Origin: Ailurus styani
Taxonomy: Eukaryota; Chordata; Mammalia; Carnivora; Ailuridae
DNA length: 64,000 nt
Assembly (NCBI GenBank): GCA_002007465.1
Contig: LNAC01000032.1
Coordinates: 6,540,889 to 6,604,888, forward strand
Direction: 5' to 3'
Under the pieces are notes generated by a model. The model was not told the DNA's origin. It worked only from the letters and a program-made list of their open reading frames with translations, and did not search any database. A program made the translations under genes and the position numbers. This document shows positions 13,001-25,000 of this stretch, in pieces. Each line of letters opens with the position of its first letter. Position 1 is the first letter of the stretch.

Positions 13001-16000
13001 AAGTTTTCAATGCCTGAGTAATGACGAGTGGGAGAGTGGAAAGAATGCTCTGTAATGAGCCATTGAATCCCAACTTAGTCATTTTAGAAAATGTCCTGAT
13101 TTCTTTTCCCCTAGACTAAAATAAAAAATCTTTGACTGTCAACTCTATTGTTTTTAGGATTCATTTAAGATCCAGGAACCCCAAGACAAACAAGATCAGT
13201 CCTTCAATGTGAAAGAAAAGGACGATGAGGCTGAGGACATACTGAGTGAGTTGGAGCAACCGCAGGAGCAGCTTGAAGCCGGAGAGGTGGCACTGCCACG
13301 AGCGGGCCTGGAAAGGCTCGAGATGGCCAAGAGGCTGCGAGAAGTTCTTCAGTCTGAAACTCACCAACTCAAAGAAAACATGAGAGAAATGACAGCTACA
13401 GTAGGTGCCATCCTTTCCCTGTGTGCTTTTTCTTTATTATTTTATAAGCAGATATTTTTGTAAAAATTAAACCTTTGGGAAAAGGAGTTAGAGTATGATG
13501 GTTATAATGTTTCTATAAATTTCTCAATAATTTCCTCTAATAATAAAGCACCTGGAAACCATAGAGGAACTGAAAGTTGCTCGTTGTCATCTGAAAGAAC
13601 AGGAGGAAACTATTGATAAGTTGAGAATGAATCTTTCAGAGAGGGAAACTGAACTCTCCAGCCTTCGAAAGGAATTAGAAACAACCAATGATGAATTACA
13701 GAAAAAGGTAAATTGGGGATGAAGGGCATGTAGGAGAAAACCTGAGGGACCTAGCTACTTGAACTAAGGGAAACTAATTTTGCATGCTAGATTGTTATGC
13801 AGAACACTCTGGGTGTTTTTCCTTTAGAAACAAAAACAGATCTGGGACACCTGGGTGGCTCAGTGTGTTAAGCATCTGCCTTCAGCTCAGGTCATGATCT
13901 CAGGGTCCTGGGATCAGGCCCTGCGCTCAACAGGAAGCCCGCTTCTCCCTCTCTCTCTACCTCTTTCCCCCCTCCCATTGTCTTGCTCTCTCTTTCTCTC
14001 TGTCAATAAATAAAATCTCTAAAAACAAACAAAAAAAAAACGAAAATAGATCTATGTATACACAGGCATACACGTATATAAATACACACATTTACGTGTA
14101 TGTATATTTTAAACTATTAACTTATTATTATTTTAAGATCCAAGAGCTTCATGAGAAACAGGAACAATTTATTAGCACCAAAGAAATCACTGAAATGCAA
14201 GAAAAAATGAGTGAACTGGAGCAATTAAAGGAGCAACTCAAAGTCAAAGATTCATCGTTACAAAGTATAGAAAGTGAGAGGCTCAAGTTGACTGAGAAAT
14301 TTCAGGAAAGTCAAGATAAAATAAAAATTATAATTGAGGAAAGGGATGAACTGAAAAGGGTGCAGGAGATTCTTCAAATGGAGAGAGCCCAACTTAAAGA
14401 AAACATTAAAGAAGCTGTAGCTAAAGTAAGTTTCCTTCTTCTAATTTTTTTTAAGTACAGAAATAATGTTAGGGTAGTTAACAGTGATATTCAGTGTTGT
14501 TTTATTAACTTTTATTCAATCAGAAAGGGACTGAAAATCAAGCAGGAACTAAAAACTACTTATGTTCTTTTGAAGGAGTATCAGCAAACCATGAGTGTGA
14601 GGAATATTTCAAAGAAAACAGATCAAGAAGCAAATATTGAGAGAGAGATAGAAAATTCAGGTGCTGAATCACAAGAAAAGGTAGGTCTTAATTCATTAAG
14701 TTGGAAAAAAGACATCTGATTATTCTGTTGCTCATTTCCCTATGGAAGAAAACAAAAATTAAAGATGACCGACTTAATTGGGAAACAGTTCCTCTTTTTC
14801 CTACAAATTTCTGTCTGTGTCCTAACTTGTTTTATTTTCTCAGATTCCAGAACTTCAGGAAAAAGAATATCAACTTCTTAAGATGAAAGCTGTCAGTGAG
14901 ACTCGGGAAAAAATAGGTGACATGGAATACTACAAGAACCAGTTTGAGGCCCAAAAGTCAATTCTGGAAAATAGAGAAATGGAGAATGTAAGGTTAACTC
15001 AGAGACTTCATGAAAACCTTGAAGAAATGAGATCTGTTATCAAAGAAAGAGATGATCTTAGGAGTGTAGAAGAGACTCTCAAAGTAGAGAGAGACCAGCT
15101 CAAGGAAAACCTAAGAGAAACTAAAATTAGAGTAAGTTACCCTCTTTCGCCCATCTGGTAAATATGATATTGTGTCCTGAAAGAACCATGGGCAATAGGG
15201 TTGGTGGGAGTGCAAAATTGGTTCAAACTTGGGGAAAGTTGGAGGGGGGATATTTGGTGCTATCTTCCAAATATTTCAATAAGTTTACTCATTGATCCCA
15301 AAAGTCCAGTCATAACTATTTATCCCTATTAACACATTAACCCACATTAACACAACTGCAAAGATATCTGTAGAAGGATATCCATTGCAAAAAGTTGCAA
15401 TAACAAAACAAAGCAAACAAAAATAGGGAAAATGCTAAATGTCCATTAGCAGGGACTGGTTAATTAAGTGGCACACATTCAAACTATAGAATACTAGGAA
15501 TTCTATAGAATTCTAGGCCACCAGTAAAGAAGGAGGTAATGCCATGGTGCTGATTTGGAAGTATCCTATTAAGGAGTAATATATCTAGCATATATTGACA
15601 TTTAAGATGAACTTAGAAGATGAGTCCTAATGGGGGCGGGGGACATAATTACCTCTTAGTCTCTCTCTACCTTTCCACACACTGTTTGAATTTTGTTACT
15701 CTGAATATATCATTTTCCATTTTCTAATGATAAAGGAGCTGGAAAAACAAGAGGAACTAAGAATTGCTTACGTGTGTATGAAAGAACACCAGGAAACTAT
15801 TGATAAACTCAGAGGCCTTGTTTCTGAGAAGACAGATGAAATATCAAATATGCAAATGGATTTTAAAAACTCAAATGCTGTCTTAAAAGCACAGGTATTT
15901 TATTTTTAATTTGAGAGTTTGTATTAGGTCTTTTGTGTAATGAAACAGGATATGAATTAGCCTAAAGTTAAAGGCAAAGATTAGCCTACTTAATTTCAAA

Positions 16001-19000
16001 AGGATTGTTTATCATTTTTTTATTATCTATCTATATCTTAATTTATTTTATGATTATCTTAAGATCCAAGAACTTCAGGAGAAAGAACATCAACTTCTGA
16101 AGGTAAAAAATGATCTCAGAGAAAATATGGATCAAACACAGCAACTGAAGAAGCAATTAGAGGCCCAGAATTCAACCCTGGAAAGTGCAGAAACCGAGAA
16201 GTTAAGGTTAAGTCAGAAACTTCATGAAAACCTTGAAGAAATAAAATGTGTTACTAAGGAAAGAGATGGCCTCAGAAGCATGGAGGGAACTCTTAGGATG
16301 GAGAGAGACCAGCTCAGGGAAAGCCTCAGAGAAAAAGAAGCTAAAGTAAGTCACTTTTCCTATACTAGTGAGTAAACTTGATGTTTTCCTGAGAACAGTA
16401 AGCCTTTCTTTGACGTAAGTGGCAGTGTTGGCATGAATGAACTGATACAAAATTTCAGGCGGGTAATTTGTATTGTTCTAAAAATGTCAAATTCTGTAAC
16501 TGGTAATTTTTTTTGTAGGTTTCATCCTACATGTTTATTTATATACTACACAAACACACATACACCAGAAGGTTGTTCATGTAGCAATTTGTAATAAAAA
16601 GTGGGAAACAATCTAAATGTCCATCAGAAGGAAACTGGGTAAATATGAGTGATATATCAGAATACTATGCAGCACATTTAAAAAAAAAAAAAAAAAAGCA
16701 AGAAGTAGATTTGAATGTCCTGATTTGGAAGCCCAAATCACTCAGAGGGAAAAGCAAGCTTTGAATAGTATATGGATCATGTGTTTGCCTCTCAAAAGTA
16801 GGAGTAGGCTGTAGGGAGGTGAGGACAAGGAAAGGGAGGCAGGGAAAGCTTATAACTTCCTAAAAACAAAGATGTAAAATTAGAAGTAATAGTTTTATTA
16901 TTTATACTAAGGAAATATATCACTTTAAAGAAAAAAAATACTAGTTAATATTAAGCTGTGTCACCATTCTTAAAATTTCTCTAATGATAAAGGACCTGGA
17001 TAAACAAGAGGAACTAAGAATTGCTTACATGCATGTGAAACAGCACCAAGAAACTATTGATAAACTCAGAGGCCTTGTTTCTGAGAAGACAGATGAAATA
17101 TCAAATATGCAGATGGTTTTAGAAAATTCACATGCTAAATTGCAAGAAAAGGTATGGAGAATGTGCTTGTTTGGATATTTGATTTATTTGTGCCTAAGCT
17201 CCTTTGGGGATGTAAAACTGTTTAGCCACAAATGGAAAATGTCTTGGCAGTTTTTACTAATGCTGAACATATACCTGCCTGTGGCTCAGCATTTCTGTTC
17301 CTTGAGTATGTACCTAAGAGGAAACAATCCATACTTCCACATAAAGTTATGTACAAGAATGCTCATAACTGTTCTATAATCATAATAGCAAAAAAATGGA
17401 AAACAAGTGAAATGTCTATCAATAGGAAAATGGATAAATACATTGTGATTTAGAAGTTCAAAAGCAGGCAAGACTCGTCTCTGATGAAAACAGTTCAGAA
17501 TAGTGGTTAGCTCTAGAAGGGGGTGCACAGAGGAACTTTACGGAGTGCTAGACAGGTTTTAAATTTTAGTCTGGGTTATAATTATATAGATGAATACCAT
17601 ACGTCAAGAATAATTAAGGGATACACTTAAGATTAATATACTTATATATATTACACCTCAAGGTGCCTGGGTGGCTCAGTCGGTTAAGTGTCTGCCTTCA
17701 GCTCAAGTCGTGATCCCAGGGTCCCAGGACTGAGTCCCTCATTTGGCTCCCTACTCAGCGGGGAGTGTGCTTCTCCTCTGCCCCTCACCCTGCTCGTGTT
17801 CTCTCTCTCTCAAATAAATAAATAAAGGAAAATCTTTTTTAAAAAAATTATACCTCAAAAGAATATAAATTTGGGGTGTAATTATGCAGAATATTAGTGA
17901 GCAACATAGGAAGACTATGGTCTTAATCAATTTAGAAACTATTCTTTATCCTTTCCTTACACATTATTTTATGTATCCTAACACATTATTTTATGATTAT
18001 CTTAAGATTCAAGAACTTAAGGCAAATGAAGATCAACTTTTTAAGTTAAAGGAAGATGTCAGTGAATCGCAGAAAAAAATGTCTGAAATAGAGCGATTGA
18101 AGAAACAATTTAAGGCCCAAAGTTTAACTCTGGATAAAATAGAAATGGAAAACTTGAATTTGGCTCAGAAGCTTCATGAAAACCTTGAAGAAATGAAATC
18201 TGTAATGAAAGAAAGAGATAATCTGAAATTGGAGAGAGACCAACTCCAGGCAAACCTACAGAAAACCATAGCTAGAGTGAGTTGTGCTCTTGCTACCTAT
18301 TCAGTATATGTGTTTTTAATACCAGAAGCTTCCTTCTTATAATACTGTTGGTGAAAATGTAAATGTAATATTCTTTTGGGAGACAGTTTGACACTGCCTT
18401 ATTAAAGATTTGTCAGCATATATATCTGATATAGTGATCCTACCTATAGTAATTTATCCTACCAATATATTCATACATTTGAGCAGAAATACAACAGCAT
18501 TTACTGAAATATTTTTAGTGCTGACAAAAATCTAGAAGTAATCCAAGTGTCCACTAATAAGGCACTGGCTAAGTGGGGTCCATTTGTATAATGGACTACT
18601 AAGCATGAGAATGGGCCCTTTTTACGTGTTACTTATTTAGAATAATGTCCAAGTGGTATGAGAGGAAGGAAGGCAGTGGCAGAGTTCACCAGGCAGCTCA
18701 CTGAGGATGGGGGAGGCTAGGGACAGGAACTTTAGTTTATATCCTTCTGTACAGTTCCAATCTGGAGGTGGTATGATGATTGTTTTTAATTATGAGCATG
18801 ATTTTTTTAAGATTTTGTTTAACTAGTTCATCATTAAGGAAAGGTAATGTGCCTCAATATCATGAGATCTCAATTTCTTCTAATAAAGGATTTGGAGACA
18901 CAACAGGAACTAAAAATTGCTCATATGCATTTGAAAGAACACCAAGAAACTATTAGTAAATTCAGAGAGAGAGTTTCAGAAAAGACAAGTCAGATTTCAA

Positions 19001-22000
19001 ATATTCAAAAGGATTTAAATAAATCTAAAGATGAGTTACAGAAAAAGGTATGTGTTGTTTTGTTCTTTGGGGTATAACTGTCTAAAATCATTTGTGGAAT
19101 GAGAAAGGATATAGATACAGATATATAGATAGAGACATAGATGAACATATGTAACCACTAGACACTATTTTCCTTCCTTGAAGGAATTCTGTTTTCATTC
19201 TAACTTGTTTTATAATTATCTCAAGATACAAGAACTTCAGAAAAAAGAGCTTCAACTTCTTAAAATGAAAGAAGATGTCAATAAAACTCATAAAATTACA
19301 AACAAAATGGAACAATTGAAGCAACAATTTGAGGCCCAAAATTTATCTATGCAAAGTGTGGAAATGAATAACTTACACTTGACTAAGAAACTTCATGAAA
19401 GTCTTGAAGAAATAAGAATTATAGCTAAGGAAAGAGATGAGCAAAGGAAGATAAAAGAGTCTCTCAAAATGGAAAGAGACCAATTCAGAGAAACCTTAAG
19501 AGAAATGATAGCTAGAGTGAGTTCAGAATCTTCCCTTATTTAGTAACTATTTATAAGAATCAAGCTTTTTTGGAAAGGGGAATAATTTCATTTTTTTGTT
19601 GTTATGGGGTTTTGAGGTTGGTTTGGTTTTTTTTTTTTGGTTTTGGGGGGACTTGTGGTTTGTTTTTTTTTCTTTTTTTCTTTTCTTTTTGGAAATTTCT
19701 ACAAATAGTAAAGGATACTAGGGAAACTATTACTACAATTTCTCACACAAATAGAAGATGATACTGTTTTAAAAGGAACCAAAACATTTTTCAGAAAATA
19801 TCATTTTATTTACTTTTAAGAAAAGATTTGTTAAATAATGCAGACTGTTTTCTTTAATGTAATTTTTACATGAGTTTTTAAACCAAGAAATGGGATTATT
19901 CTCAATAGAAAAAGATTTAAAGGACTAGATCTATAAAAGAGTAAGTGCCCATTTCTCTGCCTCGCACGACAGAGTTTTAGGCACATGCTCTTCTCAGTGA
20001 AGTTGGAGGGAAGCAGCCAGACACACAGAGGAAGTAAGTTCAGCCAGTGTGACTATCTTTATGTATTCACAATCACATCTTTAAAAACGCAATTGAACCC
20101 CTTAGAAAATAATGTAAAATTCAGATAAAAAAGAAATTGTATAAAATCTATAAAAAAAATTTTTTTATTTTCATAATTCAATAAGAGTAGAAGACCGTCT
20201 CATTTGCAATATTATCAATAGAAACATGGACAATTAGGAACCATCCTTATGTAGACCCTAATTAAATTTATAAAGATATTTAATTCATTCAACAAATACT
20301 TATTAAGCATCATTCTTCTAAGTAGTGTAGTGAATAAATGGGAGAAAATGTTTTATTTTATACTGCTAATCAGAAGTACAAAATGTAACAGGATATGCAT
20401 TTTGTGTTCCCATACTCTGGGAAGAGTATGAATAGAGATATTTCAGGTGGTTTTGCTAGGGTTTTATTTGACAGCAATTCAGAGACTAATTCTAATTCAG
20501 AGACTTGGAATCATAAGAATCAGATATAAATCTAATATCTAGTTTTCAACTCTGATGGTTACAGGAATAAATCCCATCTCAAAAACATGGTTTTTCTGCA
20601 TTTTTTCTCAATGAGTTGAGGCCACTCACTACAATAATTAGTGGTACTATTATTCATTTTCTGGCCTTTTTTAACTTTGTTTATGAGTTACAAGTTTATA
20701 ATTCCATTATTGAAATGATGTGAAAAAACGTAATTGGAAAACCATAGACATTACATGTAGATGTGGTTATAGTTGAAGCCTTGTTTATTTCTTTGTACCA
20801 ACACAGGACCAACAGAACCATAAAGAGGTAGTAAAATATGAAAAACAGTTACAATGTAATGAAAAACACCACCTCATAGAAAGCCTGAGAGGAAAGTGCT
20901 CTAGGATAAAAGTAAGTGCCTTATGTTAAAATTACAAATGAATGGTACTCTTCCAAAGACCTAAATGGAATCCAGGGAACATCTATGAAATGAATAGATA
21001 GTGCTCAGTGTTTTTTTTAAACTTTATAATCTGGTGTAAGTGTGCATGTGTCTGCGTATGTACGTACATAAACACACAAAACGGGGGACGGGGGGTTGTG
21101 ATTTTAAGGTCGTATTTGATCAAATACCTGAGAAAGGTAAAGGATTAAGCCATATAGCTGCCTGGGGGAAGAACAGGATGAGAAGAAAAGTAACAAATAC
21201 AAAGCTCTTGAGGCAGAACTCTGCCTGGTGGGTTCCAGGAGCATCAAGAAGGGGGAAAGCTGATAAGAAATGAGGTCAGAAAGCTCTTGGGGAAGATGCA
21301 AGCCGTAGGGCCTTGAAAGGTCTTTGGGTTTTACTCTGAGTGAGATGGAGATCTCTTGGAGGGTTTTGACCATGAGAGAGACGTGATCTGACTTACACTT
21401 TAAAGGGATAGCTCTGATTGTTGTGTTGAAAATGGACAAAGTGGAAGCAGGAAGAACATTTGAGAGACTAAGTTCAGTAATCCAGGCCAAGATGATGGTG
21501 GCTTAGCCTAAAGAGGTATCAGTGGAAGCAGTGGGAAATATTTCGATTCTGAATATATGCTGAAGGAAAAGGCCAACACGACTGTCACTCCTCTCCTAAT
21601 GCAAGATCCCTAAAGACTTTTTGTGTGCCTTTTTATGTCACTTAGCACATTCCTATCAGAATATGTATTAAATGTATAAACGAATGACTGCACAGAGCTG
21701 TTCCATGTCATAATGTGATTCATATAAGACCAAAGGCAGGAATCCCCTTTCCAATATCCCAGATGAATGAACAGCTAGCTTTTCCTTAAGTTATTAAACA
21801 GGAAGTTCATTATTGTCAGCAGCCCCTTGTTCTATTATTTAGCACTCTGAATTATGTTATTTATTATATGACTAGCAATTTGAACTACTGTGTTCCTCCA
21901 CCTATACTTTGACTGTTGTGTCCCCTGCGTGGCCTCTAGTCATTTGAGCTCAGAGGCCAGACTTATTGAGTGTCTGCCATATGCACTAATATCAGGTGCT

Positions 22001-25000
22001 TTACCTCATGAGATAATCCTTATTGCTCCATTTACAAACAAACTGAGGCTTAGAGAGGAAGTTTAGTAGTTGCCTGAAGTCACATGGCTGGTAGAATCAA
22101 GATTTGAAATCAGGTAGAGGTTTAAAACTTGAATATGGAAACATTTTTACAAATATAATTTTATTTCCTTTAAGCCATTATATCTGTATATATTTTGTAA
22201 ATTACATAAATACAGTTATCCTATAATATTCACCTTGCCCCAGAAAACTTTGTGGCAACTACCATAGTCTTCACCTTATAGTTGGGAAACTGGCTCAATG
22301 ATTTCCCCAGTCAGGAAGTAGCAGAGATAGAACCTGAACTCTAACTCTGACAAAAAGTTAGAAAACTCAAGATTCTAAGCAGATAAATCAAAATGTGTGA
22401 AGAGGCTACACCAAGCTGGCAAATAGCTAGTTTGATTACTTGTCAGTTGTTTTACCTGTAAACTCACACTGCCTACTGTAAACATGAGCCAGCATTCAGT
22501 CTTGAGCTATATAATATATACTAGATTGAATTTACTCAAATTTATCTTCACTCTTTGTAGATGGTCATTTGAATCATGAATACTCAAAAAACTTAAGAAA
22601 ATGTATCAAAATGAGAACAGTGGTTGTTTCTGGTTTTCTTTGTTATATTTGTTTAAATTTTTTAAATTTTCACAGTAATTAAATATTATTTCTGTAATCC
22701 AAAATCAACAGTAAGAGTTTCCTTTTTTTTTTTTTAACGCAAAGGTCTTAATTTATTTCTGTACTACAGAAAATGTTAAAGCATAAGTTTTGTTACAATT
22801 CTATGGCAAGGATCATAGGGGAAGAGAGGAAAAAAATGAAACAAGATAAAACCAGAGAGGGAGACAAACCATAAGAGACTCTTAATCATAGGAAACAGAC
22901 TGAGGGTTGCTGGAGGGGAAAGAAGGGGGAGGATGGGGTAACTGGGTGATGGACATTGGGGAAGGTATGTGTTATCATGAGCACTGGCTATTATATAAGG
23001 CTGATGAATCACAGACCTGTACTCTTGAACCAAATAATACATTATATGTTAATTAACTTAATTTACATTAAAAATTAATTTTAAAATTTTTTTAAAATTC
23101 TAGGGCAAGGGCTATTTGTTGTTAGGATAAATTGTTAAATGGAATGATTTCTAATTTTCCTTAGGAGCTTCTGAAGAGATACTCAGAAATGTATAATCAT
23201 TATGACTGTTTAAATAGACTATCCTTTGACTTGGAGAAAGATGTTGAAACCCAAAAAGAGCTTTCAGCTAGAGTAAAAGCAAACCTCTCACTTACATATC
23301 CACAAATCAAACAAATTCAAAAACTTCTCACAGCAAACCAGAGATGTTCAATGGAATTCCACAGAGTCATGAAGAAACTTCAGGTATGTCCTTTTTTAGT
23401 AATATCTTTGTAATATTGCTATAAATTTTAGTTTTAGCATCAGTGTATTTAAGTCCTACTTTGGGAGTTGGCATATTTGCTATTTGGTATATTTACTGCT
23501 GAATTAACGTGCATCTCAGAATAGTATGTACAAGATCCACAGTGCCTCTAGGACCTGTTCATTCAACAAAACTTGAGCTCTACCTGTGAGCCTAGATACC
23601 ATCATGGTGCTCCAGAGACAGATAGGAATAACATCTCAGATATCTCCTAATCTAGCACACGAGGCAAACATGTAAGCAGCTAGTAAGTGTGATAGAAGCA
23701 CATGCAGGTTGTGTGACATACCAGATAAAGAGTTACAGAGAAGGAGATCTCAGGAGAAGCTGGAGTCTGCAATAATGCTTAGAGTTCATTTTGCAGATAA
23801 TGGGAAGCTATTGGGCAGTTATTTTTAAGTGGTAGCAGTAGCATGATCAGATTACCATTTTAGCTACTTCACTGTAGAAAAACAATGAGTTTGTGGCAGA
23901 GAGAAGAGAAAAGAGGCAGTTATAGTGGTCCAGATGAGATATTATAGGTGACCATACTACTAGAAATGGATTCATAGGCACAGGGACGATAAAAGAAATT
24001 AAATATTCAGCAGTTTAAAATAGTAGGTTTATGTGATTGATAGTGGAGGTAAGGCGGGAGATGCTTAGATTGAGTGCCAGGATTTGGGTGTAGCCAGGAT
24101 TGTGAAGTGGTACCATTAGCTGACAAAGAAAAAAGAAAGAGGAGCAAGGCAGACGAGGCAGGAAAAGCAGTCAGGTGTTTAGTTTGAGATGTTTTGAGGT
24201 AGAAATACTTGTGATGGAGCATTCAAGAAGAGAAACAAATAGGCACTTATGAGTCTGAAGTTTGTCGGGAGACAAGTTAGGACTAGAGATAAAGGTTTGG
24301 AATTCATCCGTATATAGATGCTATAATATACATGTGTCAGTAAGGTCACCCAGAAAGTATAATCGAAAAATAAGAGCCTTAGGATAAGATGAGAACTCTG
24401 GAAAAGATAAATTTTCAAGAGGCAGTAGCAGAAAAGAGAGCACAAATGGTTTTGAGGTTGGAAATGGCAAGGAGACAGGAGAAAATCAAGCAAAAGTGCT
24501 ATTGCTCTAGTCAGTGGAGGATAGCATGTCACAGATGAAGTAGTCAAGAGTGGTAGATGCTTCAAACAGCCAGAATATGAACTGAAGAGATGCTGTTAAT
24601 TTGTTGATAATAGAGCTTTTTGTTGACCTTTGTCAGAGCACTTTTAATTGAGTGGTTAGGGAAGAGCCAGATTATAAGAGGTTAAGGAGTGGTGGAAACT
24701 TGAGGAAGTAGGGAGTTGGTGTCTGTCTTTTCTAGGTAGATTGCCTCTCAGGCCCTGATGTTCTTCCATAAATACTAGCAGTCAGATATCCAGAATTTAT
24801 CCAGGAGATCCTGGGACATACGGCATTTACATTATCACCTTGATGCCAAACATCTAACTACATGTGAGAAGTATATCTTGAGGCTGGTATACCCACACTG
24901 GTTACCCAACCAAGGTAGGCAGGAGAAGATGCTGAAAATGAATCTCAGGTGTCTAGCTGGGATACCAGCATGATTGGGGATATAGTTAACCAAAAAGTTA

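Noticed and set aside
23560..24730. Minus-strand frames of 128 and 71 codons
   Set aside because: They lie in antisense L2 ORF2 sequence with many interruptions.
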